Shown here: positions 18,575 through 26,855 of the stretch, one piece after another
Position numbering within the stretch: position 1 is the stretch's first letter
How the letters are laid out: every line of letters starts with the position of its first letter
Assembly: GCF_900086595.1 (NCBI RefSeq)
Contig: NZ_LT575472.1
Location: forward strand, 2,738,030 to 2,802,029
Reading direction: 5' to 3'
Length of the DNA: 64,000 nt
Source of the DNA: Clostridium nigeriense
Lineage (GTDB): Bacteria > Bacillota > Clostridia > Clostridiales > Clostridiaceae
The notes under the pieces: generated by a model
The model's input: only the letters and a program-made list of their open reading frames with translations
The model's database searches: none
Told to the model about the DNA's origin: nothing
Position numbers and translations under genes: made by a program

Positions 18575-18611
18575 TAAAAAACCCTGCTGTTTAAAAACAG
18601 AGGGTTTTTCT
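18575..18611 (-). terminator. Terminator after the SDR gene
   Basis: AAAACCCT...CTGTTT pairs with AAACAG...AGGGTTTT and is followed on the minus strand by TTTTTTATTATC. The remaining 18373-18574 stretch upstream of pepT is AT-rich spacer without a recognisable gene. Confidence 0.85.
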
Positions 18612-18650
18612 ATAATAATTACATAGTTGCTTATATATATTAGCATCAAC

Positions 18651-19385
18651 CTACATTGCAGTTAATCCACCATCTACAATAAATTCAGATCCTGTTGAAT
18701 AACTTGATTCATCTGAAGCAAGATAAAGAACTAACTTTGAAACTTCTTCTGGTTTAGCCATTCTTCTCATTGGAATTTGTTTAGCAAACTGCTTAGTTGC
18801 TTCGTTTACGCCACCTTCAGTAACCATTGGTGTTTCTATTACCCCTGGATGTACTGAGTTAACTCTTATTCCAAATTGTGATAACTGAAGCGCTGCTGCC
18901 TTTGTCATTCCACGAACTGCAAATTTAGTATCCGTATAGCCAATTGCACCTCCTACTATTCCGTTCATAGATGAAATATTTATTATTGAAGCATTTCCTA
19001 CTTTTTTCATAGAAGGAACTAATGCTTTAATTCCAAGAAAAATGGATACTTGATTTATATCTACAATTTTTCTATATTCTTCTTCAGTCATTTCTAAAAT
19101 AGATTTATTTGTAGCTATGCCAGCATTATTCACTAAAATATTAACTGGTCCAAATATTTCTTCAGTTTGTTCTACAACTTTATCCCAGCCTTTAGCATCG
19201 GTAACATCGTGTTTAATAAATCTTACACTATTACCCATTTCTTGTTCTAACATTCTACCTTCCTCTTCATTTAAGTCTGTAAAGACAACTTTTGCACCTT
19301 CCCTTACAAATAGTCTTACATGAGCTGCACCCATTCCACGTGCTCCCCCTGTAATAATAGCTACTTTATTCTTTAAACGTTCCAT
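18651..19385 (-). CDS. Short-chain dehydrogenase, 3alpha(20beta)-hydroxysteroid dehydrogenase-like
   Basis: The 244-residue classical SDR has the TGGARGMGA cofactor loop (12-20), NNAG (86-89), catalytic Ser139, Tyr150 and Lys154 (YTDTK) and the PG motif in VHPGVIETPM. Asp37 after the second strand favours NAD(H). By eye it most resembles 3alpha/20beta-hydroxysteroid dehydrogenases (ITGGARG, VDIN, RVNSVHPG, SYxTGxE). That function is inference, and a sugar or alcohol dehydrogenase remains possible. It is monocistronic with AAGGAGG before the ATG. Confidence 0.78.
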   Translation of the reverse strand: MERLKNKVAIITGGARGMGAAHVRLFVREGAKVVFTDLNEEEGRMLEQEMGNSVRFIKHDVTDAKGWDKVVEQTEEIFGPVNILVNNAGIATNKSILEMTEEEYRKIVDINQVSIFLGIKALVPSMKKVGNASIINISSMNGIVGGAIGYTDTKFAVRGMTKAAALQLSQFGIRVNSVHPGVIETPMVTEGGVNEATKQFAKQIPMRRMAKPEEVSKLVLYLASDESSYSTGSEFIVDGGLTAM

Positions 19386-19471
19386 TAATAAATCCTCCTT
19401 ATATAAAATCTTATAAAACTATCACTCAATAATTATTATATAATAATTATTATCCATTTTATTGTATATAA

Positions 19472-19507
19472 AAGGTTGTCTCACTAAAGTATTAGTGCCA
19501 CAACCTA
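19472..19507 (-). terminator. Terminator after the CoA-disulfide reductase gene
   Basis: GGTTGT-CACTA pairs with TAGTG-ACAACC across small bulges (19473-19506). The minus strand continues with TTTTATATA. Confidence 0.68.
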
Positions 19508-19581
19508 TTTTTTCATTTTAAATACTTATAATTTAATCCTATTATTAGACAAAGATATTAAACTCAATAAGTATCCTATAT

Positions 19582-21279
19582 TTATCTAAAATTATATTTA
19601 TTAACTATACTTTCTCTATTTGTAGTCACATCATTATAATATTCATAGAAAGATAATCCTAAGAAACTACCTGTTATATTATAAATATTCTTATATCCAA
19701 GATTTTGCAATGCTAAAGTTGCATTGTAACTTCTTTGACCTGTTCTACAATGTAAGTAAACTGGAATATCTTTCGGTATTTCATTTACTCTTTCTCTAAG
19801 TTCACTTAAAGGAATATTCTTAGCTCCTTTAATATGACCATTTTCAAATTCTCTAACTTCTCTTACATCTACAATATAAGCATTGCTTTCCACAAGTTCC
19901 CTAACCTTATCTACATTAACTTGTTTAAAGTCTCCACTTAATATATTTGATGCTATATATCCAGCATAGTTTACAACATCCTTTGCTGTGCTATATGGCG
20001 GTGCATAACAAAGTTCTAAATCCTTTAGGTCCTCTACAGTTCCACCTAGTTTAATTATAGTTGCAATTACATCAACTCTCTTAGCTACATCACCTAAACC
20101 AATAGCTTGAGCCCCTAATACCTTTCCTGTAGGAACTTCAAATATCAATTTAAAGTGAAGAGGTTTAGCATCAGGCATAATTCCTACTTTATCATTAGTA
20201 ATTAACCTTACTATATCATAATTGATATTCATATCTAAAGCTTTAATTAATCCTTCATTTAAACCAGTAGAAGCAGCATTATAATCAAATACTTTAATGG
20301 CTGAAGATCCTATATAGCCTTTATTTATGCCTTTTTTTCCATTAATATGATCAGCTACCGATCTAGCTTGTTTTAATGCAGGGCCAGCTAATGATAATTT
20401 AGTCATAGAATGAGTTAAAGCATTATATACCTCAATAGCATCACCTACTGCATATATATCATCATCGCTTGTTTTATAATTACTATCAACTTTAATTGCT
20501 CCAGTCACACCAATCTCAAGCTCAGCTTCTTTTGCTAAAGTTATTTCAGGCGAAACTCCTATTGCCATAACTACAGCCTTTGCATTTACCTTTTTTCCAG
20601 AACTTAAAACTACTTTATTTTCTTCAAAGTTTTCAACTTTATCTCCTACAATTAAATTAATTCCCTTATCGTACATTTCTTTATGTAGAATTTGAACCAT
20701 ATCATAATCAAAAGGCTTTAATATCTGGTTCATAGCTTCTATTAAAGAAACATTATATCCTGCTTCTCTTAAATTTTCGGCAGCTTCAACACCTATAAAT
20801 CCTCCACCTATTACAGCTATATCTTTAGCATTAAGTTCCTTAACAAATCTATTTAGTTTATCTATATCAACAACATTTCTAATTGTAAATACATTAACCT
20901 TATCTAAACCTTTTATATTAGGTACTATTGGCTTTGCTCCTGGAGATAAAATTAATTTATCATAGCTTTCCTTATATATTTCTCCGGTTAAATAATTTTT
21001 AACTTCTATTTCTTTATTTTTTCTATCTATTGAAACTACTTCACTATTTACTCTAGCCTCTATATTATATTGTGCTTTAAATTTCTCTGGACTCATAAGA
21101 ACTAACTTATCTGCTTCATCAATTAATCCACTTAAATGGTAAGGTAGTGCACAATTTGAAAATGAAACATGAGGTCCCTTTTCAAACATTATTATATTAT
21201 CTTCTTCGCTTAGTCTTCTCAGTCTTGTTGCTGCTGAAGCTCCACCTGCAACTCCACCAACTATTAATATCTTCTTCAT
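19582..21279 (-). CDS. cdr: CoA-disulfide reductase / NADH oxidase with C-terminal rhodanese domain
   Basis: The 565-residue flavoprotein has an FAD-binding GGVAGGASAATRLRRL (8-23) and redox Cys43 in SFSNCALPYHLSG. The NAD(P)H-binding IAVIGGGFIGVEAAENLREA lies near 155 and FAD-contact AVGDAIEV near 280. A C-terminal rhodanese domain (about 455-565) has the persulfide Cys in YLHCRTGQRSY. This fusion (CoADR-RHD) reduces CoA disulfides or persulfides and is linked to oxygen and sulfane-sulfur handling. A stand-alone rhodanese gene lies 76 bases upstream on the same strand, supporting a sulfur role. Confidence 0.9.
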   Translation of the reverse strand: MKKILIVGGVAGGASAATRLRRLSEEDNIIMFEKGPHVSFSNCALPYHLSGLIDEADKLVLMSPEKFKAQYNIEARVNSEVVSIDRKNKEIEVKNYLTGEIYKESYDKLILSPGAKPIVPNIKGLDKVNVFTIRNVVDIDKLNRFVKELNAKDIAVIGGGFIGVEAAENLREAGYNVSLIEAMNQILKPFDYDMVQILHKEMYDKGINLIVGDKVENFEENKVVLSSGKKVNAKAVVMAIGVSPEITLAKEAELEIGVTGAIKVDSNYKTSDDDIYAVGDAIEVYNALTHSMTKLSLAGPALKQARSVADHINGKKGINKGYIGSSAIKVFDYNAASTGLNEGLIKALDMNINYDIVRLITNDKVGIMPDAKPLHFKLIFEVPTGKVLGAQAIGLGDVAKRVDVIATIIKLGGTVEDLKDLELCYAPPYSTAKDVVNYAGYIASNILSGDFKQVNVDKVRELVESNAYIVDVREVREFENGHIKGAKNIPLSELRERVNEIPKDIPVYLHCRTGQRSYNATLALQNLGYKNIYNITGSFLGLSFYEYYNDVTTNRESIVNKYNFR

Positions 21280-21294
21280 AATAAAACCTCCTAG

Positions 21295-21313
21295 TGGCTG
21301 TCTTAGTCAGCCA
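21295..21313. repeat. Intercistronic hairpin between rhodanese and CoA-disulfide reductase
   Basis: TGGCTG and CAGCCA enclose a 7-base loop just ahead of the AGGAGG site of the reductase gene. There is no T-run, so it is more likely a processing or translation element than a terminator. Confidence 0.4.
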
Positions 21314-21355
21314 AATTAATAATTAATAACATGCATTATACATTAGAAAATATTC

Positions 21356-21676
21356 TTATTTTCTTTTGCTTCCTACATAAGATCCAACCCCTCCAGAAAC
21401 ATTTACTACATTGAATCCTAATCCACTTAGCTTATTGCAAGCTCTAGAACTTCTAGCCCCTGATTGACAAACTATATGATATTCCTTATCTTTTTCCAAA
21501 TATTTTTCTGGTTCATCTAAAAGATTTCCCATTGGAATATTTTTCGCACTCTTTATACTTCCACTTTTATATTCAAAGGGCTCTCTTATATCTATTAAAT
21601 TAATCTTTCCTATTAAATTATCAATATCATTAACATTTATTACTTTGCTTGAATTTTTATTAAATAAACCAAACAT
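21356..21676 (-). CDS. Rhodanese-like domain protein
   Basis: The 106-residue single-domain rhodanese (PspE/GlpE type) has the entry motif LIDIREPFEYKSGSIKSAKN and active Cys70 in HIVCQSGARSSRA. It carries sulfur as a cysteine persulfide in the cytoplasm. It lies upstream of the CoA-disulfide reductase-rhodanese fusion on the same strand and diverges from mnmH, whose N-terminus is also a rhodanese domain. Confidence 0.9.
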   Translation of the reverse strand: MFGLFNKNSSKVINVNDIDNLIGKINLIDIREPFEYKSGSIKSAKNIPMGNLLDEPEKYLEKDKEYHIVCQSGARSSRACNKLSGLGFNVVNVSGGVGSYVGSKRK

Positions 21677-21760
21677 AACATCATCTCCTCTTAACTTGTT
21701 ATATTTATTCTACCTTAAATCTTATAATTTTTATGTAACTAAGTCACAATTGTTGAATTA

Positions 21761-21789
21761 TTGAGATTATTGAAGTAAAATTTTATAAT
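21761..21789 (+). promoter_or_regulatory. Vegetative promoter of mnmH
   Basis: TTGAGA (21761-21766), a spacer of exactly 17 bases and TATAAT (21784-21789) make a near-consensus sigma-A promoter. The start of transcription would be near 21796, giving a leader of about 83 bases. Confidence 0.75.
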
Positions 21790-21808
21790 AAGTATATATA
21801 ACATTTAT

Positions 21809-21839
21809 ATTTCTTGCAAATTATTACATAGCAAGAAAT
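21809..21839 (+). repeat. Inverted repeat in the mnmH leader
   Basis: Perfect 9-base arms ATTTCTTGC (21809-21817) and GCAAGAAAT (21831-21839) enclose a 13-base loop. The element lies within the first 45 bases of the predicted mnmH transcript. No T-run follows. Confidence 0.55.
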
Positions 21840-21878
21840 CTTAAGATAAACTTCAAAAAATTTAAAAAGGATGGAATT

Positions 21879-22988
21879 ATGTTAAAAAAAGATAAACAAA
21901 CAAGTGAATTCAAAGAAATAGTATTAAATAATATTCCATTAATTGATGTTAGAGCACCAATTGAATATGAAAAGGGGGCTTTTTTTAATTCTATTAATAT
22001 TCCTATATTAAATAATGAAGAAAGACATATAATAGGTATTTGCTATAAAGAAAAAGGAAATGAAGAAGCTACAAAGCTTGGGTATAAATTAGTTTCAGGA
22101 AAAATTAAAGAAAATAGATTGAATTCTTGGATAAACTTTATAAAAGCTAATCCTAATTCTATACTTTACTGCTTTAGGGGGGGATCTCGTTCTAGAATAG
22201 CGCAAGAATGGATAGTTGAAACTTTAAAGGAAGATATTTTTAGATTAAGAGGTGGCTATAAAGCTTTTAGAAATTACTTAATAGAAAATTTATCTGTAGA
22301 AAACCAAAATTATACTCCTATTATTTTGACAGGATATACTGGTTCAGGTAAAACAAAAATTCTCAAAAAAATAAATAACTCAATAGATTTAGAGGGAATT
22401 GCTAATCATAGGGGATCTTCCTTCGGATCTCACGTTTCGCCACAACCTACTCAAATTAATTTTGAAAATAACTTAGCCTATGATTTAATAAAAAAACAAA
22501 ATAAAAATTTTCAGCATTTAATTTTTGAAGATGAAGGAAGAAATATTGGTAAAAATTTTATTCCTCAAGACTTTTATAACTTTTTTCATAGTGGCAAAAA
22601 AATCTTAGTATCTTCTACAATTGAAGAACGTATAGAAAATACTTTAATTGAATATGTAGTTGATGCTCAAAAAGAATACATAAAAGTTTATGGTGTTGAA
22701 GATGGACTTACAGAATGGTTTAACTACATATATTCAAGTATGGAAAGACTTAAGAAAAAGCTAGGTGGCGATAGGTTTAAAAAAGTATTAGATGAATTAA
22801 ATTTTGCTTATAAGACTCAATTATCTACTCAAAAAATAGATTATCACAAATATTGGATAGAATTATTTTTAAAAGAATATTATGATCCTATGTATAGTTA
22901 TACCTTACAAAAAGACAAGGATAATAATAAAATAATTTTCGAAGGAAATTCTACAGATATTATAGAATATTTAAAATCATTAAAATAA
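21879..22988 (+). CDS. mnmH: tRNA 2-selenouridine synthase (tRNA 2-thiouridine selenium transferase)
   Basis: The 369-residue protein has an N-terminal rhodanese domain (about 10-135) with Cys98 in YCFRGGSRSR, equivalent to the essential Cys of Escherichia coli MnmH. A P-loop domain follows with GYTGSGKT at 152-159. This is the SelU/YbbB architecture. The enzyme replaces sulfur by selenium at the wobble uridine of Lys, Glu and Gln tRNAs, using selenophosphate. The selenophosphate synthase is not in the window. The start ATG has AAAAAGGATGG upstream. Confidence 0.93.
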   Translation: MLKKDKQTSEFKEIVLNNIPLIDVRAPIEYEKGAFFNSINIPILNNEERHIIGICYKEKGNEEATKLGYKLVSGKIKENRLNSWINFIKANPNSILYCFRGGSRSRIAQEWIVETLKEDIFRLRGGYKAFRNYLIENLSVENQNYTPIILTGYTGSGKTKILKKINNSIDLEGIANHRGSSFGSHVSPQPTQINFENNLAYDLIKKQNKNFQHLIFEDEGRNIGKNFIPQDFYNFFHSGKKILVSSTIEERIENTLIEYVVDAQKEYIKVYGVEDGLTEWFNYIYSSMERLKKKLGGDRFKKVLDELNFAYKTQLSTQKIDYHKYWIELFLKEYYDPMYSYTLQKDKDNNKIIFEGNSTDIIEYLKSLK

Positions 22989-22992
22989 AATA

Positions 22993-23060
22993 AAAAGTAT
23001 GAAATCATATTGCATTTACCTTCTTTTATAAAGTAAATGCAATATAGTGTTTCATACTTT
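22993..23060. terminator. Long bidirectional terminator between mnmH and korB
   Basis: AAAGTATGAAA-ATATTGCATTTAC pairs with GTAAATGCAATAT-TTTCATACTTT. A-runs and T-runs on both sides serve the two convergent transcripts. Confidence 0.85.
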
Positions 23061-23088
23061 AAACTCTCATAATACTCCTTAAATTAAT

Positions 23089-23958
23089 TTAGTTAAATAA
23101 AAATTCATCAATTAACTTTTCAGTATTTTTAACATCCCATTTTCTTTCTATTAAATTCCTACCAGTTTTAAGTACTGGATGTAATTTTTCGTAGCTATCT
23201 TTACTTTCTTCCTTGTAAATTATACCTATAGGTATGCCTTCATCCCCAAATTCTTCTACTTTCTTTAAAGCTTCAAATTTATTCCTTGGATCATACTTAT
23301 CATCTAATTTATAAATTCTATCCTTATACCATTTAAAAGTATTAACCTTATTAAATACAACACAAGGTTGCATTATATCTAATAAAGCATATCCCTTATG
23401 ATTTATAGCTGCCTTTATCATAGATTTTAAATGTTCCTTATCTGCTGAAAAACTTCTTGCTACAAAAGTAGCTCCAGCACTAATTGCAACTGCTAATGGA
23501 TTCATCTGTTCCACATATACCCCTTCAAATTGCATAGAAGTTACATGTCCCTTTCCCGTAGTTGGTGAGCCTTGCCCCTTTGTTAATCCATAAATTTGAT
23601 TATCATGAACTAGATGAACCATATCTACATTCCTTCTAATACAATGGATAAAGTGATTTCCTCCTTCTCCATAGGAATCTCCATCACCACTAGTTACTAT
23701 CACATTTAAATTGTTATTTACCATCTTTATAGCTTGAGCTGGTGGAAGAGCTCTACCATGAAGTCCATTAAATCCATTTGCTTTAATATAATGTGGTGTT
23801 TTAGCAGCTTGACCTATTCCTGATACTAATACTACATCCTCTGGTTTTAAATTTAACTCTGCTAAAGCCTCTTTTAAGGATGCTAATATTCCAAAATTAC
23901 CACAGCCAGGGCACCATGCATTATCATCATTGCTTTTGTAAATATTTAAATCTAACAT
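23089..23958 (-). CDS. korB: 2-oxoacid:ferredoxin oxidoreductase, beta subunit
   Basis: The 289-residue subunit binds thiamine diphosphate and an iron-sulfur cluster: WCPGCGNFG (16-24), GIGQAAKTPHY and the TPP/Mg motif VTSGDGDSYGEGGNHF (about 88-103). It catalyses CoA-dependent oxidative decarboxylation of 2-oxoglutarate-type acids with ferredoxin as electron acceptor. Its ATG overlaps the alpha subunit stop (TAATG), so the two are coupled. Substrate choice (2-oxoglutarate, branched-chain or pyruvate) is not certain. The lack of separate gamma and delta genes fits the Kor/OFOR type. Confidence 0.9.
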   Translation of the reverse strand: MLDLNIYKSNDDNAWCPGCGNFGILASLKEALAELNLKPEDVVLVSGIGQAAKTPHYIKANGFNGLHGRALPPAQAIKMVNNNLNVIVTSGDGDSYGEGGNHFIHCIRRNVDMVHLVHDNQIYGLTKGQGSPTTGKGHVTSMQFEGVYVEQMNPLAVAISAGATFVARSFSADKEHLKSMIKAAINHKGYALLDIMQPCVVFNKVNTFKWYKDRIYKLDDKYDPRNKFEALKKVEEFGDEGIPIGIIYKEESKDSYEKLHPVLKTGRNLIERKWDVKNTEKLIDEFLFN

Positions 23959-25637
23959 TAAAACTCCTCCCTTCCTAGTTTTTCAATAATATATTCTCCA
24001 GTTATCTGCCTTCCATCATATTTTAATATGCTACCTGTCATTAATATTCCTGTTTCTTGAGTTATAAGTTTTCCTAGTTGACCATTAAAATTTTGTTCAA
24101 CATTTATAATTTTTTTTGCCTTATTAGCATATTTTATTAGTAATTTTTCTGGTAATGGATAAATATCTCCAAAGCTTAAAGCTCCAATTTTTTTACCATT
24201 TTTATTTAATTCATTTATAGCATCCTTTATTGCTCCATAAGTTGAACCAAATCCTACTAAAAGAATATCTAAATCTTCATCCCCGATAAATTCAGGCTCT
24301 TCCATTTCTTCTTTTATTAATTCAAGCTTTTTCATCCTCTTTTTCATTTGAGAATTTCTTATATCTACTGATTCAGTTATATGTGACTCTTCATTGTGTT
24401 CATCACTATCAACTAAAACTACTTGTCCCTTAACATTCCCTGGTATCATTCTTGGAGATATTCCACTTTCAGTTATCTTATACCTCTTATAATCTTCTCC
24501 ATTATCCAATTCTTCTCCATTAGATACATACTTTTCTATTCTAACACTACTTAAATCATACTTCGGAATAGTTATATTAGAATCCGCTAGATATTGGTCA
24601 GTTAATAATATTACCAATGTTTGATATTTATCTGCTAAATTTAAAGCTTTCACAGTTTTATAAAATGCATCCTCTGCATTTCTTACACTTATTACCGCTC
24701 TAGGAAACTCTCCTTGTGATGCTGTTACTAAAAAACTTAAGTCACTTTGCTCTGTTCTTGTTGGTAATCCTGTTGCTGGGCCTGGTCTTTGAGAATCTAC
24801 AACTACTACTGGTGTTTCTGTAATTCCCGCAAGTCCAAAGGCTTCTACCATTAGTGAAACTCCCCCACCAGAACTTCCCGTCATAGCTCTTGCTCCTGCA
24901 TAAGATGCTCCTATTGCAAAATTTATTGCCGCAATTTCATCTTCTGCTTGATCCACAACAATTCCAATTTCACTTTGCTTTTTAGACAAATAAGTCATTA
25001 TACTTGTAGCTGGAGTCATAGGGTATGCAGAATAAAAATCTAACCCTCCAGCTATTGCACCTAATGCTATTGCATTATTTCCATTAATTAATATATGACC
25101 TGATAAATCTTTTCCTTTTAATTTAAATTTTGAATCAACTAAATCATATCCAAGCTTCACTGCTTCAATATTTTTAATTCTAATATCTTCTGACAATTTA
25201 GTGCTAAAAAATCTTTCTATTCCCTCTAAACTTAATGAAAAATATTTTAGCACTACTCCAGCCGCTACTGAAGTAAAGGCTTTTGATAGACTTAAACTTT
25301 TTGCTACGTCTATTAATGGCAACTTTAGTATTTTTTCATCATCTATTTTTAACCCTTTGTCCGCAATTATTACTCCATTTTCATTTAATTTATTTTTATG
25401 ATTAAAAACTGTATTTTCATCTAAAGCAAGTATTAAATCTAACTGATCCTTGTGAGCAAATACTTTCTTTTCCCCAAACCTAATTTGTATAAAATTATGT
25501 CCTCCCCTAACTCTTGACATATAATCCTTATTAGAAAACAAATAAAATCCTGATTTTTTAATAACTCTTTCTAAAAAATCACTTACTGTATCAAGACCTT
25601 GTCCAGCACTTCCTCCGATTAAGATATTGTATTCCAT
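23958..25637 (-). CDS. korA: 2-oxoacid:ferredoxin oxidoreductase, fused gamma-alpha subunit
   Basis: The 559-residue protein joins an N-terminal gamma domain (about 1-180, GGSAGQGLDTVSDFL) to an alpha domain (about 190-559). The alpha part shows GNNAIALGAIAGGLDFYSAY, PMTPATSIMTYLSK, the EDEIAAINFAIGASYAGARA segment and TGSSGGGVSLMVEA. The gamma-alpha fusion is typical of two-subunit KorAB enzymes. GGGAGGG precedes the ATG. It forms a two-gene operon with the beta subunit and supplies reduced ferredoxin in anaerobic metabolism. Confidence 0.9.
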   Translation of the reverse strand: MEYNILIGGSAGQGLDTVSDFLERVIKKSGFYLFSNKDYMSRVRGGHNFIQIRFGEKKVFAHKDQLDLILALDENTVFNHKNKLNENGVIIADKGLKIDDEKILKLPLIDVAKSLSLSKAFTSVAAGVVLKYFSLSLEGIERFFSTKLSEDIRIKNIEAVKLGYDLVDSKFKLKGKDLSGHILINGNNAIALGAIAGGLDFYSAYPMTPATSIMTYLSKKQSEIGIVVDQAEDEIAAINFAIGASYAGARAMTGSSGGGVSLMVEAFGLAGITETPVVVVDSQRPGPATGLPTRTEQSDLSFLVTASQGEFPRAVISVRNAEDAFYKTVKALNLADKYQTLVILLTDQYLADSNITIPKYDLSSVRIEKYVSNGEELDNGEDYKRYKITESGISPRMIPGNVKGQVVLVDSDEHNEESHITESVDIRNSQMKKRMKKLELIKEEMEEPEFIGDEDLDILLVGFGSTYGAIKDAINELNKNGKKIGALSFGDIYPLPEKLLIKYANKAKKIINVEQNFNGQLGKLITQETGILMTGSILKYDGRQITGEYIIEKLGREEF

Positions 25638-25733
25638 TTAATTCCCTCCCTTTTATATAAAGATTATTTTATATACACATTATACTATTATTTCTAATTA
25701 ATTTCAAAATTCTTTTGTTTAATATAGCTTATA

Positions 25734-26852
25734 TTAGTAGTTTATTGTATATTTTCTTTGTTTATCCTCAAATTCTTTTGATTTCTTTATCTTATCATTA
25801 TCAATAATCTTTTCATCTTTTATATCTAAACCACAAGATATACTTTTATAATTTATATTAAATTTAACTTCATTAACTTTTAAAATATCCTCTAGGAATA
25901 ACCTAATTTTTCCATCCTCTTCATAAAAATATACTTCTCTACTTTTATTTCCTTCAATAAATTTTATTTTTCTTACATCTTCATTTTTAAAAATTTTATA
26001 TACTAAAGGACTTGAAAAATCTTCTCCTTCATTTACAGAGTAGGAACCAAAAAGTTTATTTTTACTTATCCAAAAAGTCCATAAAACTTCCTTTGATTCA
26101 ATTATTAAACATGAATCTATATTTTCATCATTAAAAATGATAGTTTCCCTTGTTAACTCTTCCTTCTCACATAAAGTTATATTTTTATAAACAATTAACT
26201 TTTCATTTTCTTCTTGAGTTACAATTAAAAAATGTATTTTATTATTAACTAAACAATAGGATTTATCTATATAATCTTTTCTTGATATATATATTATTTC
26301 ATTATTGCTCCATATATTATCATCCTTATTAAAATTCTTAAAAATTAACTTATATATATTAAATGAAACACTATTTATTATTAAAGAAACATATTTATAA
26401 TTCTCTAGAATATCATAGTCTATATCAATGTCGTTATTATCATTATAAATTGTACTTAAAGATTTATAATTATCGCTATAATATATATTTTTATAATCAC
26501 TATCTAAATTAAATAAAATTTTAAGTTCTTTTTTATTGAAGAACCCTTTTGCCTTTATAGGTGTTATAAAATTATACTTCATATGGAAAAGTATTTTATA
26601 CTTCCATTTACCCTCTATTAAAATACATAATATTATATTCCCTACTTCATCTTGACAAATCAAATTAATATTTCTATTAACATCTAATGTTACAAAAAAA
26701 TATTTAAAACTATTTCTAAAAATAATTTTTCTTTTTATAATCTTACACTTATTTATAATTTCATAATATATTCCAAGCTCATCACTATAAGAAAATCTTA
26801 ATAATTTCTCTTCTCCAACCTTTAATAAAATATCTGTATTTTTCTCTTTCAA
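25734..26852 (-). CDS. Beta-propeller-like hypothetical protein, third of trio
   Basis: This 372-residue protein has no signal peptide and no recognised family. It has repeated strand units of the form NLICQDEVGNIILCILIEGKW and HFLIVTQEENEKLIVYKN. These resemble the repeating units of the first protein of the trio (HLIYSNTKGELKYC), so both are probably related propellers. The C-terminus is charged (KKSKEFEDKQRKYTINY). It starts 3 bases after the middle gene of the operon. A spore-surface role is suggested only by the divergent neighbours. Confidence 0.7.
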   Translation of the reverse strand: MKEKNTDILLKVGEEKLLRFSYSDELGIYYEIINKCKIIKRKIIFRNSFKYFFVTLDVNRNINLICQDEVGNIILCILIEGKWKYKILFHMKYNFITPIKAKGFFNKKELKILFNLDSDYKNIYYSDNYKSLSTIYNDNNDIDIDYDILENYKYVSLIINSVSFNIYKLIFKNFNKDDNIWSNNEIIYISRKDYIDKSYCLVNNKIHFLIVTQEENEKLIVYKNITLCEKEELTRETIIFNDENIDSCLIIESKEVLWTFWISKNKLFGSYSVNEGEDFSSPLVYKIFKNEDVRKIKFIEGNKSREVYFYEEDGKIRLFLEDILKVNEVKFNINYKSISCGLDIKDEKIIDNDKIKKSKEFEDKQRKYTINY

Positions 26853-26855
26853 CCT

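Noticed and set aside
19480-19500. TGGCAC on the minus strand as a second sigma-54 promoter
   Set aside because: There is no TTGC at the required distance, and the sequence is part of a terminator stem.
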